Positions 34,134 to 46,182 of a stretch of 64,000 nt of DNA are shown in pieces. The notes under the pieces were generated by a model. It had not been told where the DNA came from. It worked only from the letters and a program-made list of their open reading frames with translations, and did not search any database. Position 1 is the first letter of the stretch, and every line of letters begins with the position of its first letter. The position numbers were made by a program, and so were the translations under genes. Origin of the DNA: Catonia carolina (lineage: Eukaryota; Arthropoda; Insecta; Hemiptera; Achilidae); assembly GCA_035578175.1 (NCBI GenBank), contig JAQMRL010000003.1, positions 100,051,969 to 100,115,968 of the forward strand. The letters are read 5' to 3'.

Positions 34134-34315
34134 GGCCGCCTCCGTAGCGTAGTGGTAGCACGGTAGCTTACAACACGGAGGTTCCGGGCTTGATTCCCGG
34201 CTAGGATCTGGAAATTTCGTAAGTTACAACTTACTGTTCCAGTTAGATAACCCACTGTAGTCGCTAATAACCAAACGGTTGCGACTTTAAATAAATTAAA
34301 ATTTTTTTTATAAAA
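34134..34315 (+). mobile_element. tRNA-derived SINE (family C)
   Basis: GGCCGCCTCCGTAGCGTAGT GGTAGC forms the tRNA-like head and GCTTGATTCCCGGC the box B. The body CTGTAGTCGCTAATAACC and GTTGCGACTTTAAATAAA closes the unit. It matches the 50.4-kb copy closely in head and tail. Confidence 0.85.
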
Positions 34316-35774
34316 ATTCAGTTTACACTGATTGCGCCCGCACTATGTACGAACATATTGTTAATCTCAGGTGGGTTGAAAATATCTTATATGGTTGGTT
34401 ACACCATTGCAGCTATTAAAACAAAATTATAAATATAACAAGAACAGGGCTGACCATCAAAAACAAATAAACAATCTACCAGAAGTAATCAAAAGAGTTC
34501 TTGTCAGTAACTAAAAAGGCGGGTAGGCTCTTATTGCAAGAAAAAATAAAATACAGAAAATCTAATACCAATAGCAAATTCGATTAACAATGGACATAAA
34601 CAAAAAATAAGCAATACGATAATAAACTTTTAAACCACAACGTAAATAATGACAAATTAAAATAACGAGTGAACAAAACCGAAAAATTAAAAGCCACTTT
34701 ACGTACCATCTTAATTTTTGGCATAGATTCTGAAAATGAGGTCACCGAACTAAAGAGTGCCTTTAAGTAAAAACCGTTAGTGGTTTAGTAATAATAATTG
34801 ATTACATCGAATAAAAATACGAAGTTACATACATATATATAGATACAAAAAATATTTAAAAATAAATAATGTGAAAATAATACAATATTTCTGTAGATAC
34901 GATACAAACCCACAAAATGAAAAGTGTGTGGGAAGGAATCAACGATAGTACGAAAAAATTAATCTTAACTAGTATTATTACTAATAATGAAATAAATAAT
35001 ATTTAAAATTTTTTGGTCGCAGTTTTTATGGTATGGACTTGAAACACCGGCTTGGCATGATGTGTTGGTTTTCTAAATTTAAACATTTGTAAAATCCCCA
35101 ATTATCCGAATTGGTCCGCAATCACCCGAAGATTTCCAGATTTTTAAAACGGTACTATTTCATCCGAAACAAAGAAAATATCCGTAAAACTGTACCACTT
35201 ATTCTTCAAGGAAGTAAATATTTATTAAGAATCGATGAGGTAAATGTACGAGAAATTGAGTAATAAAAATATGTTAAATTAATATTTTTTACTTTAGTCG
35301 GGGATTTTGAATAAATAAGATGGATGACAGAAAATCTGCACGTGGAGAGGTTAATGTTAAAAAGTGGATGGGGGTCCGAACTCGATAGTAAAACTCTTAT
35401 TCTTTAAAATATATTGAATTAAGATGTTTAAGACCGTTTTGGAATGGTCTCTTCAAACATAACATTTTTCTACCGCCTTATTTCAACTTTTAACTCACCT
35501 AACCGTGACGTATATTGAAATTTAATCAAGTGATAGAAAATTAACTTACTAACAGGCAGGCAAGTTCGTTATGTAAAAAAATGAGAGTTAAACATGAATT
35601 TGCTGTTGTGTTCATGTTAAACTGAACACAACTCAAAAATTATTAGAAACATTCAGCTAAGAAGGTAGTTGTTAAATATGTAAGAGTTCTCAATAGATCA
35701 TTAAAATTAAAGAAAAATTAAGTATAGGCTACATCTTAATTTGTTTCGGGGTGTTGATGCACAGTTCAAGTTTT
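34316..35774. other. AT-rich gap
   Basis: No gene or repeat recognised over nearly 1.5 kb. Confidence 0.45.
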
Positions 35775-35775
35775 T

Positions 35776-35967
35776 TTTAAAATTTGTTTATTTAACGTCG
35801 CATCAACTGCAACGGTCATTAGCGACGACGTTGGGGTGTCTTCTTTACAGTGGAGAATAAAACGATTTTTTGTAACGCATGAAAATATGCCGTGCCTGAG
35901 TGGGATTCGAACCCAGGACTGCATGATAAGAGGCGAGCACGTTACCAACTACGCCAATGCGGCCGGC
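35776..35967 (-). mobile_element. tRNA-derived SINE (family D)
   Basis: On the minus strand the head is GCCGGCCGCATTGGCGTAGT with box B GGGTTCGAATCCCA and CTCAGGCACGGC, and the tail reads GTTGATGCGACGTTAAATAA. It is the same family as 29226 and 62273, with a longer body between head and tail than the 29.2-kb copy. The 60-aa frame over it is accidental. Confidence 0.85.
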
Positions 35968-37045
35968 ATTTAATCAAGTTTAGTTTTGTACATAAATACA
36001 TGTATATTTTTCTTCACGTTTAGTCTTGTTGAAACACACTACTGAGTGTGGTTTTTATTTTAATTTTAAGGACATTACTCCTGCTCGGTTTTGCTTAAAG
36101 TTTTTGTATTTATAAACTGATTGTAAAAGAAATACACTGTTACAAAAAAAGCATACATCTAATTTCTTTTTTCTTAAATTCGAAATACATTTTTTTTTAA
36201 AATATTGTCATAAAAATAAAGTTGATCGTTTAAGACAATCTGTTTGAAGTCCATTGTTACCTTATGATATTCTAAATAGTATTGTTACTTATGAATAGAA
36301 AATTCATTTAGATAGATTTTAGACTCTTCAGACGAGGGTTGGTTGAGGATATGGTTCCACCACCCTGTCGCTGATTCCAACCCCTTCGAAAGATTATGAC
36401 TGCGGTATGAATACAATTTGATTATATTTATTTTTAATTAAGTATTGTATGCTCTTTTTAAACATGTTTATCATCTGTTATTTCAGTGTCTTTTCTCCGC
36501 TACAAAATTTTGTTTTTTAAAAAATGAAATTATTCATTAGGTTTAAGTTATTTTATAGAAATGAGTGCTTTTTCTAAACTGATTGTTATTCTGTCGGTCT
36601 ATTGTTTTTAAGGGTTTTTAAGGTCTGAAATCCGAGGGTGTTTGTGAGTTTGTCAGTAAGTTATGCAAAAATGTATAATTTAAACGTTTCCGTAAAAACG
36701 TCAAAGATAATGGCATTTACTCGTAAAGATCCTACCAGGTCTAAAATTGTAGTATTGATGTAGTACTCGAACAAGTACCACAATGCCATTATTTAGGTTG
36801 TGACATCGGTTTGATCAAGATATGGAAAAAGAGACAAAAGTTGGTAAATGCCAAGCAGTGTGCGGCACTTAATGAATGAAATAATAAATCTATACTGATG
36901 GTCATCCTTCTAAGAACCACTTTTTTGGGCTTTAAAAGATGATGAAATGTGAAAATTTCCCCCGGCAGAGTTCTTTGTCACTCCACATTACAGATAAATC
37001 GTGAGACTGAAACAGTAAATCATGTAAATTATATAAAACAGAACC
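35968..37045. other. AT-rich gap
   Basis: No gene recognised. Confidence 0.45.
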
Positions 37046-37049
37046 GTGT

Positions 37050-38012
37050 ATAAAAATTCTGGTGTGAAACATTCACACAACTGTCTCTTGGTAATACAAA
37101 TAATTAACAATAAACCTAACATTAGTAATAAAACATTAGAAATTAACAGAAAACTAACCTCAATAAACATAACCTAATTTTAATCATGAGTGAAAGACAC
37201 AAAATGAAAATCAACCTCAGTTTATCTTAAATATACGGAAAATCACTCTTTCACGCTAAAATAGGATGTGTACAGAAAAATGCTCTAAATAAAAGTTGTT
37301 GATCTTTTAATTTCCTATAAATTTGTTTTTATACTTTTGTTATAAAATGTAGGCTATACTAAGGCTAAAATCTTAAAAGAAATCGATTTTTTACACGATT
37401 TCATGAGAAAAAAAACCATCGCTAATTACCGCTAAATTAAGCGTTATACAAAAAATGTTTTAAATAAAAATTGTAGGATTTTAAATTGTCTACAACTTCA
37501 ATTACATACATTTTTCCGCAAAAATGCATATTAAAGCCGCAATCTTAAAAAAACAATTTTTTACGTGAAAACAGCTTTTTTAAGAATTTTAGCAGACATG
37601 GCGCCTACCCTATCTTGTAGAACATAAAAAATGTAGTAAATAAGGCGATTTAAAAAAAAAGTCGTAGAAGCCGTTTTTGAGAAACTCGCAAAAAAGAGTA
37701 AAAAATGACACGAATAAACTACTTCCGGTTGATCGATTTTGATGAAAATGTTTGTGCCGGGTTTAAAAGTGGTATCTAACTTAAGTTTTAAGTTTCAAGT
37801 TCGTACAATGTTCCGTTCTTGAGATTTATTCTGATTTATTCAGATTTATTCTGTTCACACACACACACACACACACCAATTGATAAAAACATGTTTTTTG
37901 GGTTCAGGGGATCTGAAAATGTGTAGATCCGGTGAAAACTCGATTTCGAAAAATCGACATGGAAACAATACTTTCCTTTCTATATATTCATACAGGCAAG
38001 AGAAAGTAAAAT
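37050..38012 (+). repeat. Family A arm with CA microsatellite
   Basis: It begins TTCTGGTGTGAAACATTCAC and ends GGCAAGAGAAAGTAAAATG. The CA tract at 37856-37875 lies between TTCTGTTCA and CCAATTGATAAAAACATG, at the standard position. ATTTATTC is repeated three times just before it, which looks like local slippage. Non-coding. Confidence 0.8.
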
Positions 38013-38802
38013 GTGAAATGAAAGTAATTTTAACTTTGTCGAATGTATTTTTTGTTCATATTTTCAATTACTGTTTAAATCATAACACATATGAGGTTTC
38101 TAAATGCGTTTATTCAAAAGTGGGTTTTACAACAAAGGTTATCGAGTAAAAATTTTATCAACAAATTTTATCGTACCTTCCGTTGCTACATTTTACGAGC
38201 ACAGTGTATTTTGAACAAAATGAAAAATATTATTTTTCAGGTAGGCCTATAGCGAAAAGAAAATTTCATTACGAACTCTAACTTGTTTGTTGTTAAATAA
38301 GTGTCATATTTGTTTGACTTCATCACCACAAACAAAGAGAGAGTAGCTTAAATTTGTTTGCTTTTTCGAAATATGATTACAGTTTATATCGGACTCGCAG
38401 ATATTGTTTTTTTAGAAATTTCAAAGCCGTATAAGCTCCCAAACAATTACAATCAATCTCATTTTCTCCGTTCTTCATGTTACTTCTAACCTCGTTATTT
38501 TCTCTTTTATATTGTTAGAAAATATTATTAGCAGGTAAAAAAGTGTTATTTTACACCGGTTTCCTTTAATCAGGGCATATTTTTCTGTAGCTTGTATTAT
38601 TCCATTTTTTTGGAATTATTCTTATAACTGAAATTGGAATACAGAGAAAATATGTGATTCAGTCTAATTTGAATAATTGTTTAATCATAAAGATCATCCA
38701 ATAAAAATGTTGAAAATCAAGCCTTTGTATATTTGTCTACATACGGGATATCCATAAAATTTTGGGTAATGGTTCTTAAATATATAAAAATAAATAAACA
38801 TA
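38013..38802. other. AT-rich gap
   Basis: No recognisable feature. Confidence 0.45.
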
Positions 38803-38930
38803 GGGGTCCTGGTCGCCGTTTTGGCACAGTAGTTACAGTGCTGGAGTGCGACATTGCAAAGCGGAAGGCACCGATTTTGATTCGCGGCTTTGGACTGAAA
38901 ATTTGTTTTCTATTTATTTATTAACAAAAA
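38803..38930 (+). repeat. tRNA-like SINE (family E), copy 1
   Basis: GGGGTCCTGGTCGCCGTTTT, ACAGTAGTTACAGTGCTGG (box-A side), GCGGAAGGCACCGATTTTGA and the box-B remnant TTGATTCGCGGCTTTGG are shared with the copy at 39397. Both are preceded by AATAAAYATA. Confidence 0.6.
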
Positions 38931-38950
38931 TAAACAGAATATTTTTGTTA

Positions 38951-39375
38951 TAACAGGCAGGTGGAATGTTAAATTATTAGTACTCTGTCAGTTAGGTTCT
39001 GCTAGTTCTAAGGCAAAAAGAAAAATAGTTCTGTTTCCTATCACATGGCCAGCTAATTATATGACTGTAGGATTGAAGAACAGAAGAGATAGTGTTGTAA
39101 AAGCCACTAGTCACCGTTGTCTCCTCTGAGAGTAATGAATTTCATTATGCAGTTAGACTCTGTGGTGAACGAAGTGAAAATTTTATTTGCAGTATGAAAA
39201 ATATATGCTTTTCAGAGCCTGGCAAGCAGATACGCATACTTTTCAACTCGGTGAGGAAGGCACTTTGAAACCACGTCACTCCTTCTTTTAATTAATAAAG
39301 CCTTTAGAGATTTAAACCATGCGTAGAGGTTTAAACCTGAGACCTAAGGGCTAAGACTTAAAGATGACTTAACCT
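38951..39375 (+). mobile_element. Family B retroposon
   Basis: It starts near AACAGGCAGGTGGAATGTTA and includes GTCTCCTCTGAGAGTAATGA, CTGTGGTGAACGAAGTGAAA and CGGTGAGGAAGGCACTTTGA. The 3' part after AGAGGTTTAAACC is degraded. It lies between two family E SINE copies. Confidence 0.7.
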
Positions 39376-39391
39376 AGACCTAAGGCGCAAT

Positions 39392-39500
39392 AAATATAGG
39401 GGTCCTGGCCGGCTCTTTGAAGCAGTGATTAGAGCGCCACACACTGCTAAGCGGAAGGCACTGGTTTCGATTCCCGGTATGGCCTGACAATTTTTTTTAT
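39392..39500 (+). repeat. tRNA-like SINE (family E), copy 2
   Basis: GGGGTCCTGGCCGGCTCTTT, GAAGCAGTGATTAGAGCGC (box A) and GGTTTCGATTCCCGGTATGG (box B) give a clear tRNA-like head about 80 nt long, followed by CCTGACAATTTTTTTT. Confidence 0.7.
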
Positions 39501-39548
39501 TTATTAAGAAAAAATGTTCAAAATATAAGTTTTTTTATAGCTAATTTA

Positions 39549-39656
39549 AGAAAAAATCAGAGAAGAGGAAGACGAAGACGAACGGAAAGAAAAAGAAAAG
39601 AAGGAGGAACAAGGAGAAAAAGAAGAGGAAGAACAAGTGGGAAAGAGAAAAATTTG
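39549..39656 (+). repeat. Polypurine tract
   Basis: About 108 nt consisting almost wholly of A and G with only a few pyrimidines (GAAGAGGAAGACGAAGACGA and similar). The 67-aa minus-strand frame across it (serine/phenylalanine/leucine-rich) is a composition artefact. Confidence 0.7.
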
Positions 39657-39660
39657 ACAG

Positions 39661-40335
39661 TACTGTATTACACCTTTTACATTCGTACTTTATATTAAAT
39701 GTGCTCAAGTACGATATTATGCAATATTGTACCAAGACATACAAATACGCCTTTTATCAGATCGTGTATTCAAAGCTGCAACGTACTAACAATAATGCTA
39801 GTATAAATGTAATTCCACAGACTCACTTGTAATTGTTCATCTACATCTGAAATATGAAACTAAATTCTTTACATACACTTGTATTTTGAGTATGTTCTCT
39901 TAAACATGAGAATTTAGCAAGTATTGTAGAATATGTTTTTATAAATGCTGTAATACATAAAATGTGTTGTAAAATATGAAACAATGATATTGTTTTGTTT
40001 TACATCCGGCTCCGAAATAATAAATACACGTTTAACGTGAATTAGACTTTAATAAATACAAATTATATAATAATCAAGTTACATTAATGGAATGTAAACA
40101 CGTAAAACCATGTAAATTATTAACACGGAATCAAAATAGCGTTGAAAGTTTACGAAGCAACATAAAATAAGCAAATTAGAATAGACGCTAGAAATTAATG
40201 TAACCAAAATAATTCTAGTTAAATACTAATTAAAAATATCAACCCTGAGTTGTGTATGAGATTTCTGTCAGCCATTTTGAAACCAAATTTTATTGAATTT
40301 TCCTTTCCTGTTCTAAATATGACTTTTTCTCTTTG
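39661..40335. other. AT-rich gap
   Basis: No recognised feature. Confidence 0.4.
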
Positions 40336-40336
40336 T

Positions 40337-41680
40337 CCTGTTTCTTGCCCTCCAGTATATCTGACCGGCTCACTGCTCCCACAATCTGATCCAGTTAAGT
40401 ACTTAGGTGTCATCTCTGACAGAACTTTGGGAAATAACATATAAATTAATCCACTTAAGTACTTAGGTGTCACTTCTGACAGAACTTTGGAAAAGAACAT
40501 CCAAATTAAAAGATAAACAATATTACATTCACAACCAAACTCAGTTACGGACTTATAGGTTAGCAATTTTCATTGCCGCTCTCTAAAAATTAATTTATTG
40601 TAAGTATTTGTTAAAATCAATATGTTCATACGCCTGCCAAATATACATCACGTTAAAAACTTCTAATCTATCTCGTGTATAACAAAAACAAAATCTTCAT
40701 ACCCAAATAACAAATTTCTTAGTACATTTACAACGAAACGCAACGGAATTACTTATGCATATCATACACATTTAACTCATTTAAACGATACTACGATGTC
40801 TTCGTCGAAAAACAATCACGAAATCCCACGAAACACCATGAAATCGAACTCATTCGACTACTTCACAGACCAAAACTACCTGACAGTCCTCCAAGGAGAC
40901 TGAAACGAATTTTTGTCGGGAACGATACAGTTTCAATACTTATAGGAAAAATGAGGTGGTTTTCTTCCTCAAATCATTACTTTTCATTATCAGGACTTTG
41001 TAGTTGTACATATTGTTCGCTATACAAGGACAAATTTATTAAATAAAATAAAAATAGACTTTCCTATTTTAAATAATATAAGGTCATTTAGTAGAGTTTG
41101 CCTAAACCAGAAAGCCCCTTCTAGTTTTCATAATAAAGAATCGATAATTCAAGAAATAGTTAGACTTTTAGTGTCAAATATAAAACTTAATAACACAATT
41201 TAATTTGTATGGACCCCAGCACACGTTGGTATATCAGAAAACGAGAAGGCAGTTAATGCTGCCAAACATGCCATAAAAGGAGGATTTCATGATCATGCTG
41301 TCTCTTATTATTGATTTGTCAAATTTTGTACACAAGAAGAGACGAAAGTGTGGAACAATAAATGGAAAGGACATCAAAGTAAACTACACGACTTCTGAGA
41401 AAACACACAAGACGTATTAATATCATAAAGTAGCAGACAAAATCAAGTACTTATACGAGTAACACTCATACGAATTGGGTATTCTAGACTTACACAAGAA
41501 TATCTACTTCAAAAGTCTGATGCACCGACCTGTTATTTTTGCAACGGTACTACATTGACGATAATACACTTACTCATTAAATGCCCAGGATTACTTAATC
41601 TAAGAAAAAACTATAACATAACACAAAATACGAAAATAATGCTAACGGAAACCATGAGTACCTATATAATAAAAACCATA
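40337..41680 (+). pseudogene. LINE with RNase H domain, degraded
   Basis: Frame pieces in order: PVKYLGVISDRTL (motif E of the reverse transcriptase), then after a decayed stretch SSFHNKESIIQEI, FVWTPAHVGISENEKAVNAA (the RNase H domain's conserved WTPAHVGI...NE segment) and IRIGYSRLTQEYLL. It ends with CYFCN...IIHLLIKCPGL, a C-x2-C...H-x4-C zinc-knuckle-like end. This order fits I/R1/LOA-type LINEs that carry RNase H. Stops and frameshifts are frequent. A 60-bp tandem duplication of the YLGV segment lies at 40385-40504. Confidence 0.75.
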
Positions 41681-42402
41681 ATGACGCAAAGATAAACAAC
41701 CGTTCAAATATTAATAGAGAATAAAAACAGTTAGGATAATAGTTTTATGGTGCAGGAAAAAATTAGGAATAAACTTGTCTACATCATAATTAAACTACTG
41801 TACAGACAGAATGGTTGAGAAAGGAAGTAAAGAGGTTAGTGTATTTCTTTTACAACGTAGCCGATTCAGCTGTCGGACAGGCTGTACATACATGATTTCA
41901 ATGTGAAATTTTATAAAGTAACAATCCTGTTTGTGTTTTAGCGATTGGCTAGCTTCCAGATTACGAAAAAATGGCCGTCACTACCTCAATTCTACATTAG
42001 TGTTAAGGATAACATGAGGATAAAGAAACAACATTTAACACTGCACATTTTTGCTGGGAACGATTTTACAAACCGTTTTCCAATATATTCCCTCACATAC
42101 TGAAATATAATTACGAAATTTGATTCCATTGTCCAGATTTTATTCCATTGATGATAGTAAGCTGTACAACGGATGAAAAAATACTTTTTTTTTGATCCGC
42201 ATGTTTGCTATTCTTGTATTTATCGGAATATCGAAACGGGAAAAAGAAGAAAACTAAAATTTTTTAACAGTAAACGAATGCTCAGGCTTCAATCTATAAC
42301 TACAGCAAAAAACAAAACTTGTTTAAAGAATGTGTCATACTTTTTTAAAATATCAGCCGACGAGTAAATTTTTAATTAGTGTAGCCGAAATTAAAGGAAA
42401 AA
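41681..42402. other. AT-rich gap
   Basis: No gene recognised; the 64-aa frame at 42173-42367 is not protein-like. Confidence 0.4.
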
Positions 42403-43865
42403 ATCTGGTGTAAAACACTCAGAGGACGTTCTCTTGCCAATGTAAATAATAAACAGTATAACTTATGTTTAATCATGAGTGAATGACGAAAAATGAAAAT
42501 CTACCTCTGTGCGACTTAAAAATACGGAAAAATGAATGCGGTCGCAATCTTGCGGCTAAGGCCGCAAGCTTAAAAATTTAATTCTTTTTATTGAATTCGA
42601 TGAGGAAAAAATCACAGATCAACGCTGAACTACTCATCATAGAAAAAAAACCATTAGAAATAAAAGTTTGAGGTTGTTTTAACGTTCTACGTTGATTTTA
42701 CACCCTTTTTCCTAGCATTCCTATTAATCCCACAATCTAAAAAAAACATAAGAGCAGAAGCCCTCCCGCAATAAATTTAGCAGACATGGCGCTTACTGTA
42801 TCTTGCAGAGCATACATTTTTTTATATTGCGGCCTTCGTATGCATTTTACAACAAAACTGTATATAATTAAAGTTATAAAAAATTGAACAATCTAAAACT
42901 TTTATTTTCAGGATTTTCTTCTACAGAGATTAGTTTAATTCGTCAGTTAGTGATATCCCGTATTTTTAAGGGGAGACTGTACTTTGTAACCTGCCTACGT
43001 CAAATTTTCTATTTGTAGATACATTTTTCATAGAATTGGTAAAATATAGGGAAATTAAACTTTACACACCATAGGTATAGGTGTCGGGTTTCTTCTCGAG
43101 CTATTGACATTTTTTCAATTTAATCTTTGAACCATACCATTTTTAAAAAACACTACGAATAACATAAAATGTTTACAAATTGTTTTCTACGTTTTTTGCG
43201 TATTACTAATTTTTGGAGCACCTGAGGAAGTCATAAAAATGTTGCTATATGTGGATATACAAGATAATTAAATGGTAAAAATTTCAGCCTGGTAGGTTTA
43301 TTGGTTTCTGAAAAAAATATACCTAGTGTTAAAAATCTAAATTTACGGGAAAACGCAAGAAACAAGAAGGCACAAATCAAAAACAAAATGTGCAACAACA
43401 AGATTTCCTATCAAAAGTTTAGAAAGCTGAACCAACAGCTGAGAATGCAAAAAACAGTGATGCAGATATTTTAAAAACTATTCTCTTTGCACTAAAACGA
43501 GCAGTATAAAATTGTGAAAAATATTCGTTCTTGGTAATATGAAATTCTTTCTGTGTAAACTTGACATAAACTTATTTTTACATAAAAAATTGTGTTTTTT
43601 TGAGGTAATTTAATGTATTTTTGGTAAACCTAGGCCTAAACTATTGATAAACATAAAAAAATCAAAAATCTAAATTTTGAGTTAAAACCATCGTGCCATC
43701 TCCCCTTAAGTCGAATAGAGGTTAATTTTCATTTGGTTCACTCACTCATGATTGAAACTAGGTTATGTTTTTATTTTTAATTGTTTACTAATGATTAAAC
43801 GTAGGTCTTATTATTTACATTGGCAAGAGTGTGAGAGTTTAACACCAGATTTTTTTACCTTCCTT
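42403..43865. mobile_element. Family A inverted pair, degraded, split by a TTAA element
   Basis: A plus-strand arm (42403 to about 42827, internally shortened) is followed directly by a minus-strand arm (about 42828-42969 and 43706-43865). Outer ends read AATCTGGTGTAAAACACTC and GTTTAACACCAGATTTTTT. This is the second case of head-to-head arms in the window. The arms are more degraded than those at 26.7-29.5 kb. Confidence 0.65.
42970..43705. mobile_element. TTAA-flanked element (736 bp) inside family A
   Basis: The insert runs from GGGGAGACTGTAC to GCCATCTCCCC and is bounded by TTAA at 42966-42969 and 43706-43709. Removing it restores the family A sequence TATTTTTAAGTCGAATAGAGG, compared with TATTTTTAAGCCCAACAGAGG at 23.6 kb. 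The terminal inverted repeat is short (7 exact bases, then patchy). No transposase frame is visible. Confidence 0.8.
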
Positions 43866-45076
43866 TAGTTTACGTCTGATCTTAGGGAATGAGTAGAAAG
43901 CTCTGGATGTTTTAGTAATCATTTGGCAACTTGACGTATACTATTCGGTGAATATAAATTGAAGTAGGAATGAAACTGTTTTTGTTTAAAAGTTTTCATC
44001 TCCCTCTACAGGCTATATATTAAATGATTCAAAATTAATTTGTCTTGCGTAAGTCTATTTAATGGCCAAACCTTCGTCTTCTCCTCTGTTTCTATGAATT
44101 TAAAACAAATGCTCCTAGTGATTAACTTTAAAACAATTTTATTGTTTTCATCGATTTAGTAGGTTAGTAAACTTGTTTTCCTAAACTTAGAGGCAGTCAC
44201 TGTTTACCTCGTTCGCTTCCGTAATTCATGTTATTCAGTCAACCTGAATATTTTAATGAATTTTCTCATTTCACTGAAAGAACAGAAAACAGAAAATCCT
44301 GTTTCCAATTTACCAGTAGATCAATAATACCAATATTTAATTCGCGTTGTTTACCTGTCGGTAAATCACATTATTAGATTTTATCTTAAAATAAGAAAAT
44401 AATTAAAAAATAATGAACTAACTTAATGATTACGGTTGGAGTACAGTCAATGGGAAGCGATCTCCTCAATGTCTTAAAATTGTCAATATTTGTATCCTTT
44501 ATTTAACAAATTTGCTTGTTGTTAATTTTATACAGTTGCAAATAAAAAAAATCTTGTACAGTAAAAAAAAAAGATTTATCTTACTCTTCGGAGAATTTTC
44601 ATTTAAAATTTATGAATGTCTAGATATATTTAAATGACTAAAAAATTGGATGTGTGCAAAATAAATAATTACACTTCTTTGATATGGTTAAATTATGTAA
44701 ATACGATTGAAAATATCGATTGTTGTACAAACGTCATACTTGATGTATGATAAAATAAATAAATAAAATGGAAAATGCATTAAGACTAGCCATATCCTAA
44801 TCAGTCTTAACAGTAACATCTATCCTAACAATTTGTACTGTTCTGGATCAAGAAATTACAAAATTTTGCGACAAAATATTGTAAAAATACTGGGAAAAAT
44901 TTTTAAGCAAGGGGAACTGAATAGTTCCACACATAAGTTTATTTTAATGAAGATCCATTTTCTAGAAAGAGTACTGCAATATTGAGATTATGAATTTTGA
45001 AATGTACGAGAGTGTAATGAAAAGTAATGCCCCCATTGCTATTTAACTTTATTAGTAACGTATGTTATGCCCATAA
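43866..45076. other. AT-rich gap
   Basis: No gene or repeat recognised. Confidence 0.45.
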
Positions 45077-45463
45077 CGAGCAAATAGAGTGTTAAATTAA
45101 TTGCACTCGATCTGTTGGTTCCAGGGCTACAAAAATGTTCTATTTCTTTTCACACAGTCAGTCAATTATTTGACTGAACTATTTAAGAACAGAAGAGGTA
45201 AAGATGTAAAAGACACTAGTCAGAGTTATCTCCTCTGACAGTAATGAATTTCACTACACAGCCAGACCCTGTGTGAATGAAGTGAAGGTGTTATTTGCAG
45301 GGTGAAAAGTGGATGCTTTCGAAGGGCTTAGCATGGTGATAAGCTTACCCTTTCAAATCAGTGAGGAAGGTATGGTAAACCACCTCACTCCTCCTTTTTT
45401 ATTAGTAAAACCTCTAGATGTTCAAACCAGCCTTTCGGCTGTTGACCTAAACAACATCGCAGT
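45077..45463 (+). mobile_element. Family B retroposon, copy 1 of a cluster
   Basis: It runs from GAGCAAATAGAGTGTTAAAT to GGCTGTTGACCTAAACAAC, complete at the 5' side. It shares GGTGATAAGCTTAC with the next, inverted copy, suggesting that these two are the closest pair. The 62-aa frame is accidental. Confidence 0.8.
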
Positions 45464-45518
45464 TGTAAATACATGTATTTTTTACATATTAGTATGAAAT
45501 GATAGATTAAACTGTCCC

Positions 45519-45850
45519 CTGTTGTTGTTTAGGTCAACAGCCAAAAGGCTGTTTTGAACATCTAGAGGTTTTACTAAGTAAAAAGGAGGAGTGAGGTGGT
45601 TTGCCATACCTTCCTCACTGAGTTGAAAGAGTAAGCTTATCACCATTCCAAACCTTTTGGAAAGCATCCACTTTTCACCCTGCAAATGACACCTTCACTT
45701 CATTCACCACAGGGTCTGGCTGTATCCAGTGAAATTCATTACTCTCAGAGGAGATAACTCTTGACTAGTGTCTTTTACACCTCTACCTCTTCTGTTCAGT
45801 CATATAATTAATTGGCTGACTATGTGATAAGAAAGAGAACTATTTTTTGT
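45519..45850 (-). mobile_element. Family B retroposon, inverted middle copy
   Basis: On the minus strand it begins at ACAAAAAATAGTTCTC and ends CTGTTGACCTAAACAACAAC. The first ~90 bp of the family are missing, and it meets the next copy exactly at the palindrome centre GT|AC (45850/45851). Confidence 0.8.
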
Positions 45851-46182
45851 ACAAAAAATGTTCTGTTTCTTATCACATAGTCAGCCAATTATATGATTGA
45901 ACTATTTAAGAACAGAAGCGGTAGAGGTGTAAAAGAAACTAGTTAGAGTTATCTCCTTTGAGAGTAATGAATTTCACTAAACAGCCAGAGCCTGTGGTGA
46001 ATGAAGTGAAGGTGTCATTTGCAGGGTGCAGAGTAGATGCTTTACGGAGGGCCTGGTAGGCCGATAAGCATACTCTCTCAACTCAGTGAGGAAGGCAAAA
46101 GTAAACCACCTCACTCCTCGTTTTAACTTAGTAAAACCTATAGAGGTTCAAACCAGCCTTTTGGCTGTTGACCTAAACAACA
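45851..46182 (+). mobile_element. Family B retroposon, third copy
   Basis: It begins ACAAAAAATGTTCTGTTTC and ends TTTGGCTGTTGACCTAAACA. It is truncated at exactly the same 5' position as the middle copy, so the two form a symmetrical 664-bp inverted repeat. Many differences between arms show that it is not recent. Confidence 0.8.

Noticed and set aside
34134..34206. Genuine tRNA gene
   Set aside because: Box A and box B are present, but the unit has a conserved non-tRNA body and several copies in the window, so it is a SINE.
40219..40566. 115-aa minus-strand open frame
   Set aside because: It runs antisense to the LINE motif E segment and its 60-bp duplication.
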